Below are positions 38,460 through 47,794 of a stretch of 64,000 nt of DNA, one piece after another. Position numbers and translations under genes: made by a program. This DNA is from Acidovorax sp. A1169. Lineage in GTDB: Bacteria; Pseudomonadota; Gammaproteobacteria; Burkholderiales; Burkholderiaceae_C. The stretch's first letter is position 1, and the number at the start of each line of letters is the position of its first letter. A model generated the notes under the pieces. It saw only the letters and a program-made list of their open reading frames with translations, made no database searches and was not told the origin of the DNA. The stretch is from NCBI RefSeq assembly GCF_030704685.1, contig NZ_JAUZDX010000001.1:648285-712284 (forward strand), read 5' to 3'.

Positions 38460-39675
38460 CGGGGATGTTTTTCCAGTGGGCAAGGGTGAGAAAGTAGTAG
38501 GCGAAGTAGGGCAGCATGGATGCCGAGATGCCCCAGGCCGCGCCTTCCAGGCCGCCCAGGGCCAAGCCGGCCAGCAGCCCTGCAAAGAAGGCCAATTGTC
38601 CCACCAGCGCCAGCTTGAGGGCCCAGGCCTGTGCGCGCCAGGCCAGCGTGGTCACCGACAGCGGCGATGCGATGAAGTGCAGGGCGATGTAGGGCGCGAT
38701 CGCGCGCACCAGCGGGCCGGCCTCGCTCCACTGCGCACCGAACGCGGTGGTGAAAAGCCAGGGACCCCAGAGCATCAGCACCGCTGCCATGGGCAGCGCG
38801 ATGGCGGCCAGCGCCAGCATGCTCTTGCGCACCAGGGCTCGGGCCTGTGCCGCGCTGTGGGCCTGCAGCAGCTGCGGGTACAGCGCCTGCGACAGCGCAC
38901 CGCCCAGCAAGGTGGCCGGCGCCTTGAGGTAGCGCAGCGACAGCGCCCACAGGCCGGCTGCCGCATCGCCCGCCCAGGCCGCCACGGCGATCAGTGTCAG
39001 CGTGTCCTGCAGCGCACCGATGAAGGCATGCGGCGTATTGAGCAGCGGAAAATCGCGGTGCTTTGCGGCCATGGTCCGCAGCGATGCCCAGGGCGTGCGC
39101 CCCAGCACCGCCCAGCCCCCGGCAGGTGCCGGCCTGGCCAGGGCCGCCGCAGCCACCAGCCCTGCGGCCACCGCACCGGCCAGCAGCCCGGCCGCGCCCA
39201 GCTTGAGCAGGCCCAGCGCCAGCTGCAGCAGGGCGCCGCCGCCATGTTGCACCAGGCGCGCGATGGACAGCAGGCCAAAGCGCTGTGAGCGCGTGGCCCA
39301 CAGCGTGAGCCACTGCGTGGCCGCGATGGACAGCACGGCCAGGGGTAGGGCCCAGGCCAGCGGCATGCCCTGCATGGCCGCCATCACGCCGCCGGCCACC
39401 AGCGTGCCGGCGGTGGCCAGCAGCAGCAGCCGTGCACACAGTGCCATGAGCTCGGCAGCGCCCGGTTCGGCCTTTTCCAGCGGCAGCGCGAATTCGTAGC
39501 GCGCACAGCCGACCACCGCCACGTTGGTGGCCAGGGCCCACAGCAACGCGAACTGGCCGAATTCGGCCGGCGTGTACAGGCGCGTCAGCGCCGGGCCCAG
39601 CAGCAAGGGCAGCGCATGGGCCACCACACTGCCGGTCAGCAAGGTGGCTGTGGCCCGCAGCAAGGTGGAGCTCAT
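38443..39675 (-). CDS. Polysaccharide flippase (Wzx/MOP family)
   Basis: 410 aa with about twelve predicted hydrophobic segments and almost no soluble loops. The start RATATLLTGSVVAHALPLLL and LTRLYTPAEFGQFALLWAL match the N-terminus of O-antigen and capsule flippases (MATE-like MOP superfamily). Expected to translocate the undecaprenyl-linked glycan to the periplasm. An earlier in-frame Met would add 26 residues with no hydrophobic character. It lies between the dehydratase and the transferase genes, downstream of a repeat element. Confidence 0.92.
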   Translation of the reverse strand: MSSTLLRATATLLTGSVVAHALPLLLGPALTRLYTPAEFGQFALLWALATNVAVVGCARYEFALPLEKAEPGAAELMALCARLLLLATAGTLVAGGVMAAMQGMPLAWALPLAVLSIAATQWLTLWATRSQRFGLLSIARLVQHGGGALLQLALGLLKLGAAGLLAGAVAAGLVAAAALARPAPAGGWAVLGRTPWASLRTMAAKHRDFPLLNTPHAFIGALQDTLTLIAVAAWAGDAAAGLWALSLRYLKAPATLLGGALSQALYPQLLQAHSAAQARALVRKSMLALAAIALPMAAVLMLWGPWLFTTAFGAQWSEAGPLVRAIAPYIALHFIASPLSVTTLAWRAQAWALKLALVGQLAFFAGLLAGLALGGLEGAAWGISASMLPYFAYYFLTLAHWKNIPDESLA

Positions 39676-39793
39676 GTCAGTTATCCATGGCGCTGCGGAT
39701 GAAACCGGCGCGGCCCAAGCCAGTGCCCCCGTGCAAGGGCCGCCCCGCTGCACCGGGGGCGTCCCCCTCCCAGATTGCGAAGCAAACTGAGAG

Positions 39794-39822
39794 AGGGGGA
39801 AGGCGCGAAGCGACTCAGGGGG
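39794..39822 (+). repeat. Dispersed 29-nt repeat, copy 1
   Basis: The 29 nt from 39794 (AGGGGGAAGGCGCG...) to 39822 recur perfectly, in reverse complement, at 63945-63973. It lies in the 156-bp gap between the dehydratase and flippase genes, ending 9 bp from the dehydratase stop codon. The surrounding bases (39750-39830) carry further C5/G5 runs that can fold on themselves, as in short palindromic intergenic elements. Confidence 0.85.
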
Positions 39823-39831
39823 TGCTTCATG

Positions 39832-41721
39832 TCAGGCCTGCTGGGGCTCCTGGTGGAAGCCCGGCACCAGTTCGTGCAGCAGGACCATCATGGCGGCGCC
39901 GTCCGCCTGGTGGATGGCACGCTCCAACGCCCGCAGGCGGCTCTCCAGCACATCCCAAGCGAGGTGTTCCTCATGGGCACGCAGGATGCGCGGGTGCGGT
40001 GTGGGCTCTGCGCCGTCGCCGATCAGCAGTTCCTCGTAGAGTTTTTCGCCGGGGCGCAGGCCGGTGAAGACGATCTCGATGTCACCCTCGGGGTGCCCCG
40101 GTGCGCGCACGCTCAGGCCCGACAGCGCGATCATGCGCTGCGCCAGCTCCAGGATGGGGATGGGCGCGCCCATGTCCAGCACGAAGACCTCGCCGCCCTG
40201 CGCCATGGCGCCGGCCTGCAACACGAGTTGCGCGGCCTCGGGGATGGTCATGAAGTAGCGCGTCACGTCCGGGTGCGTCACCGTGACGGGGCCACCCGCC
40301 GCGATCTGGCTGCGGAACAGCGGGATCACGCTGCCGCTGGAGCCCAGCACATTGCCAAAGCGCACCATCGAAAACCGGGTGCGCGCGGCGCCACCCTCGG
40401 TGCCGGGCTGGCGGGTGCAGGACGCCACCGCCTGCAGCACCAGCTCGGCCACGCGCTTGCTGGCTCCCATCACGTTGGTCGGGCGCACGGCCTTGTCGGT
40501 GGAGACGAGCACGAAGTTCTCCACGCCGCTCGCCATGGCGGCGCGCACCATGTTCAGCGTGCCGAAGGCGTTGTTGCGGATGCCTTCGCCCGCGTTGGCC
40601 TCCACCATGGGCACATGCTTGTAGGCCGCTGCGTGGTAGATGGTGCGCGGGCGGTGCGCCTGGCACAGGTCGAGCATGTGCTGCGCGTGGCTCACGCTGG
40701 CCAGCAGCGGCACCAGCTCGCAGGCCATGGCTTCCTGCTGCACGATGGACTGCAGCTCCTGGTGGATGCTGTAGAGCGCGAACTCGCTGTGGTCCACCAG
40801 CAGCAGGCGTGCCGCGCCTTCGCGCGCGATCTGGCGGCACAGCTCGCTGCCGATGCTGCCGCCCGCGCCGGTGACCATCACTGCCTGGCCGCGGATGTGG
40901 CGGCCCAGCAGCTCGGGGTCGGGTGCCACCGGGTCGCGGCCCAGCAGATCTTCCAGGTCCAGGTCCTGGAAGTCGGTCACCGTCACACGGCCGCTGGCCA
41001 GGTCGGTAAGGCCCGGGATGGTGCGTATGCGCACGGGCAGCGAGCGCAGGTTCTCGATGATCTGGTGGCGGCGCTGGCGCGGCACGCTGGGCAGGGCCAG
41101 CAGCACGTCGGTGATTCCAAAGCGTTTCACCACCTCGGCCAGCGCGATGGGTGCATACACCCGCACGCCGTTGATGCTGCGGCCCACCTTGGCGCGGTCG
41201 TCGTCGGCAAAGGCCTCGAGCACGTAGTTGCGCGCGCTCACCAGCCCTGCCGCCGTCTGGGCGCCGGCCGTACCGGCGCCGTAGATCAGCAGCCGGTGCG
41301 GCGCCTTGGTGGTCTGCCCGGCCAGCCACATCCAGCCCAGCGAGCGGCTGGCACCCACCAGCAGCAAAAAGATCACCGGTTGCAGGATGCCCACGCTGCG
41401 CGGTATGCCGATCCACTGGCCCGCCATCAGAATAGCGAACAGCAGCGCCCCGTAGATCGCCACGGCCTTGCCGGTCGTGACCAGCGCGGTGATGCCGGTG
41501 TAGCGGAAGATGGCGCGGTACAGCCCCAGGTTCACGAAGATGGGGAAGGCCAGCAGCGGTGCCAGGCCATAGGCCAGCCACTGCATGCCCTCGGGCCAGT
41601 GCAGCACGTCCAGCCGCAGGGTGAAGGCCAGCCACATGGCGAACAGGCCCATGGCGATGTCCAGCGCCACCACCACCAGCCGCTTGACCGGGCGGGGCCA
41701 CTCCAGAACGTTGCTCAGCAC
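39832..41721 (-). CDS. Nucleoside-diphosphate-sugar 4,6-dehydratase, WbpM/CapD family
   Basis: Probable membrane-bound UDP-GlcNAc 4,6-dehydratase starting amino-sugar synthesis. 629 aa: four N-terminal membrane helices (about 12-130), a first CoA-binding-like Rossmann domain (RLLIYGAGTAGAQTAAGLVS), then the catalytic SDR domain beginning VMVTGAGGSIGSELCRQI. The active-site stretch is STDKAVRPTNVMGASKRVAE, where the usual SDR Tyr is replaced by Met, a hallmark of the large WbpM/PglF subfamily. FTGLRPGEKLYEELL is the C-terminal signature. It appears to be the first gene of the polysaccharide operon, 28 bp after the LON-domain gene. Confidence 0.95.
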   Translation of the reverse strand: MLSNVLEWPRPVKRLVVVALDIAMGLFAMWLAFTLRLDVLHWPEGMQWLAYGLAPLLAFPIFVNLGLYRAIFRYTGITALVTTGKAVAIYGALLFAILMAGQWIGIPRSVGILQPVIFLLLVGASRSLGWMWLAGQTTKAPHRLLIYGAGTAGAQTAAGLVSARNYVLEAFADDDRAKVGRSINGVRVYAPIALAEVVKRFGITDVLLALPSVPRQRRHQIIENLRSLPVRIRTIPGLTDLASGRVTVTDFQDLDLEDLLGRDPVAPDPELLGRHIRGQAVMVTGAGGSIGSELCRQIAREGAARLLLVDHSEFALYSIHQELQSIVQQEAMACELVPLLASVSHAQHMLDLCQAHRPRTIYHAAAYKHVPMVEANAGEGIRNNAFGTLNMVRAAMASGVENFVLVSTDKAVRPTNVMGASKRVAELVLQAVASCTRQPGTEGGAARTRFSMVRFGNVLGSSGSVIPLFRSQIAAGGPVTVTHPDVTRYFMTIPEAAQLVLQAGAMAQGGEVFVLDMGAPIPILELAQRMIALSGLSVRAPGHPEGDIEIVFTGLRPGEKLYEELLIGDGAEPTPHPRILRAHEEHLAWDVLESRLRALERAIHQADGAAMMVLLHELVPGFHQEPQQA

Positions 41722-41749
41722 GGGTTTGCCGATTTGCCGGATCCGCGGG

Positions 41750-42385
41750 TCACTGCGCGATGCCCGTGCGTTCCAGCACGTCGCCCACCAGCTCCAGCCG
41801 CACCAGGGGGTTGTCCAGTTCCATCAGGCGCTGCTTGAGCTCCAGCGGCACGGGCAGCAGCTCGCACCAGCGGTTGGCCACCCAGCCGCAGTCGTCGAGC
41901 TGGGCGGCAGTAGGCACCAGCGCGCCGGGGCTGTCCGGGTCGCGCTGCTGCAGCGTGTGCAGCACCTGCGCCAGGGCCTGCGATGCCTTTTTCAGGTCGT
42001 CGGGCACGGGCACGGCCATGTCGGGATCGAGGTGCGTCACGTCGGCAATCCACAGGCCGTGCACCAGATGGCTGCGTTGCACGATGCGAAAGCGCTGGCT
42101 GCCCCGGCACTGCAGGGTGATGAGCCCGGGCTGGGGCGCGTCGAGCTGGTCGATGACGGCCAGGGTGCCGACCTCGCTGAACTGCTCCTCCGGGGCGCCT
42201 GCCTGGCGCACCTCGTGGCCCTGGGTGAGGGACACCACACCGAAGGGGGCGCCCATCTGGTGGCATTTGCGCACCATGTCCAGGTAACGTACCTCGAACA
42301 CGCGCAGCGCCAGAAGCCCGTCGGGAAAGAGGACGGAACCCAGAGGGAAAAGGGGCAAAGATGACAGGGAAAGGGGTTGTGTCAT
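41750..42385 (-). CDS. LON substrate-binding domain protein
   Basis: 211 aa. The sequence LSSLPLFPLGSVLFPDGLLA and LRVFEVRYLDMVRKC is the N-terminal substrate-binding (PUA-like) domain of Lon protease, here alone without the ATPase and protease parts. The C-terminal half (about 130-211) is helical. Stand-alone proteins of this family are widespread in proteobacteria; function uncertain. The start at 42385 is chosen for the domain boundary. It is divergent from the YggT gene, whose start is about 78 bp away. Confidence 0.9.
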   Translation of the reverse strand: MTQPLSLSSLPLFPLGSVLFPDGLLALRVFEVRYLDMVRKCHQMGAPFGVVSLTQGHEVRQAGAPEEQFSEVGTLAVIDQLDAPQPGLITLQCRGSQRFRIVQRSHLVHGLWIADVTHLDPDMAVPVPDDLKKASQALAQVLHTLQQRDPDSPGALVPTAAQLDDCGWVANRWCELLPVPLELKQRLMELDNPLVRLELVGDVLERTGIAQ

Positions 42386-42462
42386 AAGGCAGGTTCTTCG
42401 CCCGCTATCATCCCATGGCGCGGGCTGCTTTCGCACCGCCCGCTTTCCTTTTTGCCGCTCCC

Positions 42463-43011
42463 ATGTTCTTCCAGATCGCTTCCTTCCTGCTCGATGTCGT
42501 CGGTGGCCTGCTCACGGGCGCCTGTCTGCTGCGCCTGTACATGCAGTTGCAGCGCGTGCCGTTTGGCAACCCCATCGGCGGGCTGGTCTTTGCGCTCACC
42601 GACTGGATCATCTTGCCCCTGCGCAAGCTGATCCCCCCGGTGGGCAAGTGGGATCTTTCCAGCCTGGTGGCTGCCATCCTGTTCCAGGTGCTGCAGTACG
42701 TGCTGTTCCTGCTGCTCGTCGGCGCGGCCGCCGCCTGGGCATGGCTGCCCTGGCTGGTGCTGTTTGGCCTGGCCAAGGTGGCGGTGTCGGGGCTCATGGG
42801 CCTGCTCATCGTGCATGCGGTGATGTCCTGGATCTCCGCCCGCTCGCCGCTGTCCGATGTGGTGTGGCGCCTGTGCGCCCCCGTGCTGCGGCCGTTCCAG
42901 AAGGTGATTCCCCTGCTGGGCGGGGTGGATCTGTCGCCGCTGGTGGTGCTGGTGCTGCTGCAGGTGCTGATGATCGTGCTGGCCAACCTGCAAGCCAACG
43001 TGATGCGCTGA
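42463..43011 (+). CDS. yggT: YggT family membrane protein
   Basis: 182 aa from the ATG at 42463, the usual YggT length; an upstream in-frame ATG at 42415 would add 16 residues. Two YGGT domains are visible: ACLLRLYMQLQRVPFGNPI with DWIILPLRKLIPP, and AVMSWISARSPLSDVVWRLC with PVLRPFQKVIPLLGGVDLSP. Four hydrophobic helices. YggT proteins are linked to osmotic stress and cell-envelope functions, but the mechanism is unsettled. It is the only plus-strand gene between 28349 and 60859. Confidence 0.92.
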   Translation: MFFQIASFLLDVVGGLLTGACLLRLYMQLQRVPFGNPIGGLVFALTDWIILPLRKLIPPVGKWDLSSLVAAILFQVLQYVLFLLLVGAAAAWAWLPWLVLFGLAKVAVSGLMGLLIVHAVMSWISARSPLSDVVWRLCAPVLRPFQKVIPLLGGVDLSPLVVLVLLQVLMIVLANLQANVMR

Positions 43012-43026
43012 CGGAGCCCGCAGAGC

Positions 43027-43061
43027 AAAAAAGCGCCTGGTCTTTCGACAGGCGCTTTTTT
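43027..43061. terminator. Bidirectional intrinsic terminator
   Basis: A6 (43027-43032), stem GCGCCTG (43033-43039) / CAGGCGC (43049-43055) with a 9-nt loop, then T6 (43056-43061). The symmetrical A- and T-runs allow termination of both the YggT gene and the convergent accD. Confidence 0.88.
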
Positions 43062-43102
43062 CATGGGGCATGCCAAGGCATGCCTGTCGGATTGCGGCGT
43101 GC

Positions 43103-43975
43103 TTACACCACGGCGTCTGCGGGCAGGCGCTGCAGCATGGCCAGGCTGCTGGCCACGGTGTTGCGCAGCTCGCGGCGGTCGCAGATGAAGTCCACGGCGC
43201 CCTTGGTCTGCAGGAACTCGGCACGCTGGAAGCCTTCGGGCAGCGTTACGCGCACGGTGGATTCGATCACGCGCGGGCCGGCAAAGCCGATCAGCGCCTT
43301 GGGCTCGGCAATCACGATGTCGCCCACGAAGGCGAAGCCGGCGCTCACGCCGCCCATGGTCGGGTCGGTCAGCACGCTGATGTAGGGCAGGCCCTTCTTG
43401 GCCAGGCGGGTCAGCGAGGCATTGGTCTTGGCCATCTGCATCAGCGACAGCAGGCCCTCCTGCATGCGCGCACCGCCGGTGGCGGTAAAGCACAGGAAGG
43501 GCACCTTCTGCTCGATGGCGGTCTCCACGCCGCGCACGAAGCGCTCGCCCACCACCGAGCCCATGGAGCCGCCCATGAAGTCGAATTCGAAGCAGGCGAC
43601 CACCACGTTGATGCTCTTGACCGCGCCACCCATGACGATGAGGGCATCGGTCTCGCCCGTGTTCTCCAGCGCCTCCTTGAGGCGCTCGGGGTACTTGCGG
43701 CTGTCCTTGAACTTCAGTGCATCGACGGGCAGCACTTCCTGGCCGATCTCGTAGCGGCCTTCGGGGTCCAGGAAGGCATCCAGGCGCGCCCGTGCACCGA
43801 TGCGGTGGTGGTGGCTGCAGTGCGGGCAGACGTTCTGGTTGTGCTCCAGGTCGGACTTGTAGAGCACCGTTTCGCAGCTCGGGCACTTGATCCACAGGCC
43901 CTCGGGCACCTGGCGGCGCTCGGTCGGGTCGGTTTGCTGGATTTTGGCGGGCAGGAGTTTTTCAAGCCAGGACAT
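43103..43975 (-). CDS. accD: Acetyl-CoA carboxylase carboxyltransferase subunit beta
   Basis: Forms the carboxyltransferase of acetyl-CoA carboxylase with AccA, making malonyl-CoA for the fab genes seen earlier in the window. 290 aa. The N-terminal four-Cys zinc ribbon is [20 protein letters not shown] then [13 protein letters not shown]. The crotonase-like core has [27 protein letters not shown] and [21 protein letters not shown] precedes the ATG. It follows trpA, the common trpFBA-accD order, after a strong hairpin. Confidence 0.97.
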   Translation of the reverse strand: MSWLEKLLPAKIQQTDPTERRQVPEGLWIKCPSCETVLYKSDLEHNQNVCPHCSHHHRIGARARLDAFLDPEGRYEIGQEVLPVDALKFKDSRKYPERLKEALENTGETDALIVMGGAVKSINVVVACFEFDFMGGSMGSVVGERFVRGVETAIEQKVPFLCFTATGGARMQEGLLSLMQMAKTNASLTRLAKKGLPYISVLTDPTMGGVSAGFAFVGDIVIAEPKALIGFAGPRVIESTVRVTLPEGFQRAEFLQTKGAVDFICDRRELRNTVASSLAMLQRLPADAVV

Positions 43976-44074
43976 GTGTTTTCCTCGTCAATGACAGGGT
44001 TTCAGGCCATTTCGACCGATCCAGGACCACCAGGGCAGGACGCGAAAAGACACAACCGTGTGTGTAACCCAATG

Positions 44075-44100
44075 GGCGCCCGCCGCACTGGGCGGGCGCC
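44075..44100 (-). terminator. Strong hairpin between trpA and accD
   Basis: Perfect 10-bp stem 44075-44084 / 44091-44100 with a 6-nt loop, starting 11 bases past the trpA stop. There is no T-run, so it may be a partial terminator or protect the trp mRNA 3' end rather than a classic intrinsic terminator. Confidence 0.4.
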
Positions 44101-44110
44101 AAGGCCCACA

Positions 44111-44916
44111 TTATGCGTCGAGTGCCTTGCGGATCCCGCGCAGGAAGTCCACGGTGATCGCCACGACCTTCTCATGCGGCTGGTCCTCGATCAGCTGGAT
44201 GATGCGCGTGCCGATCACCACGGCGTCGGCCACCTTGCCGATGGCCTGGGCCGTGGCGGCGTCGCGGATGCCGAATCCCACGCCCACGGGGATCTGCACA
44301 TGCTGGCGGATGCGCGGCAGCATCTGCTCCACGGCGGCCGTGTCGAGCGCGCCCGATCCGGTCACGCCCTTGAGCGACACGTAGTACACATAGCCGCTGG
44401 CCACGCGCGCCACCTGGGCCATGCGCTCGTCGGTGCTGGTGGGGGCCAATAGGAAGATCAGGTCCATGCCGTGCGCGCGCAGGCTGGCGGCAAAGGTCTC
44501 GCATTCCTCGGGCGGGTAGTCCACCACGAGCACGCCGTCCACGCCGGCCGCAGCCGCATCGCGCACGAAGGCGCCCGCGCCATGCACCTGGTCATAGCGC
44601 TCCACGGGGTTGGCATAGCCCATGAGCACCACCGGGGTGGTGCTGTTGCGCTTGCGGAAATCGCGCACGTGGTCGAGCACCTGGGTCATGCCGATCCCGA
44701 GGGCCAGGGCCTTTTCGCCCGCCTTCTGGATCACCGGGCCGTCTGCCATGGGGTCGGAAAAGGGCACGCCCAGCTCGATCACGTCGGCGCCCGCCTCCAC
44801 CATGCCGTGCATGAGGGCCGGGGTGATGTCGGCGAACGGAAAACCGGCGGTGACATAGGGCACCAGGGCCTTGCGGCCCTGCGCCTTCAATTGGTCGAAA
44901 GTGGTGCTGATGCGGT

Positions 44917-44920
<4 letters not shown>
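44111..44920 (-). CDS. trpA: Tryptophan synthase alpha subunit
   Basis: Cleaves indole-3-glycerol phosphate to indole, which tunnels to TrpB. 269 aa from the ATG at 44920. The catalytic Glu lies in [20 protein letters not shown] and the Asp in [25 protein letters not shown] and [10 protein letters not shown] are the phosphate-site segments, and [13 protein letters not shown] follows. It overlaps trpB by 4 nt, supporting coupled synthesis of the two subunits. Confidence 0.98.
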
Positions 44921-46165
<1,245 letters not shown>

Positions 46166-46188
<23 letters not shown>

Positions 46189-46927
46189 GGGGATTCTTTG
46201 CAAGTTGTGCATCGGCCGCACGCACGGCGGCAACGAAGCGATGGATTTTTTCGGCGTCCTTGATGCCCCTCAGGGGGTTTCCATCGGGCCCATGGGCCTC
46301 GACGCCGGAACTGACATCAACCGCCAGCGTGGTGCAACGCGGGCGTACTTGCAAAATGCCATCGGTCACGTTTGCAGGCGTGAGTCCACCAGACAAAACG
46401 AGGTGAGAGCCGACGCTTGGTGGAAGGAGTGACCAATTGAATGCCTTGCCGCCGCCGCCGTACCCCTCGACATGGGCGTCGAGCAGGATGGCCTGGGCGT
46501 TTGAAAAATCGTGTGCGTATTTTACGAGGTCGAATTGTGCCGCATCCGGGTCCAGGGGTATTCGGGCAGCGCGCAGGTAGGGGCGGGCACCGGCTCCGGT
46601 GGCTGCCTGGCATTGCTCAGGCGTTTCGTCGCCATGGAATTGCACGGTGGCGCCGGCAATCTGCGCGCTGGCGGCCACCACCTCCTCGGTGCTGGCATTC
46701 ACAAACAGCAGCACCGGCGTGACGAAGGGGGGCAGGCGCCGCGCCAGCTCGGCAGCGCGCGCTGCCGTGACGGCGCGCGCACTCTGGGCGAACAGCACGA
46801 AGCCGATGGCATCGGCTCCTGCCGCCACGGCGGCGTCCACGTCCTGTTCACGCGTCAGTCCGCAGATCTTGATGCGGGTGCGGGCTGCGGGCAGGGGCGT
46901 GGTGTGGGAAGGCGATGAAGTGCTCAT
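46166..46927 (-). CDS. trpF: Phosphoribosylanthranilate isomerase
   Basis: Third step of tryptophan synthesis after anthranilate, an Amadori rearrangement. 253 aa from the ATG at 46927, longer than the usual 200-210 aa because of an N-terminal extension of about 20 residues and a longer C-terminus ([20 protein letters not shown]). The TIM-barrel motifs are [16 protein letters not shown] with the catalytic Cys, [36 protein letters not shown] and [20 protein letters not shown] with the catalytic Asp. It overlaps truA by 4 nt. Confidence 0.97.
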
Positions 46928-47742
46928 GGGAGCCAATCATACGCAGCCGTGCGCTGGGGCAGGCCCCACGCGGCGTCGTAGACCGGTCCCTGGAAGTACA
47001 GCCCGTCGGGCGAGAAGGTGGGCGCCGCCGCGTCGCGCGAGCGTGCCTGCAGCACCTGCTCTATCCACCCGGGCGGCTGGTCGCCCCGGCCGATCGCCAC
47101 CAGGCAGCCCATGAGGTTGCGGATCATGTGGTGCAAGAAGGCATTCGCCTCGAACTCGAAGCGCCAGTAGCAGGGGCTCCAGCCCAGCTCGGGATGGGGC
47201 TCGCCCAGGCCACGCTGCGTGATGTCGATGCGCGACAGTGTCTTCACCGGCGACTTGGCCTGGCAGGCCGAGGCGCGGAACGAGGTGAAGTCGTGCTCGC
47301 CCAGCAGGTGGTCTGCGGCCTGGCGCATGGCGGCATGGTCCAGGGGGTGGTAGACCCAGCCGACGCGCCCGGCGTCCACGCTCGGGCGCACGGTCGACTG
47401 CAGCAGCACGTAGGCATAGCGGCGCGCCACGGCGCTGCCACGCGAGTGAAAGCTGTCGGGTACATGGCTGGCCCATTGCACAGCAATGTCGGGGGGCAGA
47501 AAGGTGTTGGTGCCGCGCACCCAGGAGGAGGGTGGCCGGTTCAGGGGGGTATCGAAATGCACCACCTGCATCAGGCCGTGCACCCCCGCATCCGTGCGGC
47601 CGGCGCACAGGGTGCTCACGCGGTGCGTGGCAAAGCGCGCCAGGGCCGCCTCCAGCTTGTCCTGGATGGTGTTGCCCGACAGCTGGCTTTGCCAGCCGCT
47701 GTAGGGCTGGCCGTTGTAACTGACACCCAGAGCCACCCTCAT
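46924..47742 (-). CDS. truA: tRNA pseudouridine(38-40) synthase
   Basis: Isomerises U38-U40 in the anticodon arm of many tRNAs. 272 aa. The catalytic Asp is in LCAGRTDAGVHGLMQVVHF, with the N-terminal GVSYNGQPYSGWQSQLSGNT, RYAYVLLQ and the C-terminal EFEANAFLHHMIRNLMGCLV. It lies between fimV and trpF, a common arrangement in beta- and gammaproteobacteria, and shares a 4-nt overlap with trpF, so it is likely co-transcribed with the trp genes. Confidence 0.97.
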   Translation of the reverse strand: MRVALGVSYNGQPYSGWQSQLSGNTIQDKLEAALARFATHRVSTLCAGRTDAGVHGLMQVVHFDTPLNRPPSSWVRGTNTFLPPDIAVQWASHVPDSFHSRGSAVARRYAYVLLQSTVRPSVDAGRVGWVYHPLDHAAMRQAADHLLGEHDFTSFRASACQAKSPVKTLSRIDITQRGLGEPHPELGWSPCYWRFEFEANAFLHHMIRNLMGCLVAIGRGDQPPGWIEQVLQARSRDAAAPTFSPDGLYFQGPVYDAAWGLPQRTAAYDWLP

Positions 47743-47794
47743 GGGCGGGCCTGGGCCGGGGTGGAGTAGCTCAGGGCCGTGGCAGCCGAGCGCA

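Noticed and set aside
31876..41721. Genomic island or prophage carrying the polysaccharide genes
   Set aside because: No integrase, tRNA target, transposase or direct repeats flank the locus, and base composition by eye matches the neighbours.
39775..41838. 687-codon plus-strand frame opposite the WbpM-type dehydratase
   Set aside because: Composition is typical of antisense reading of a GC-rich gene; the minus-strand product is complete.
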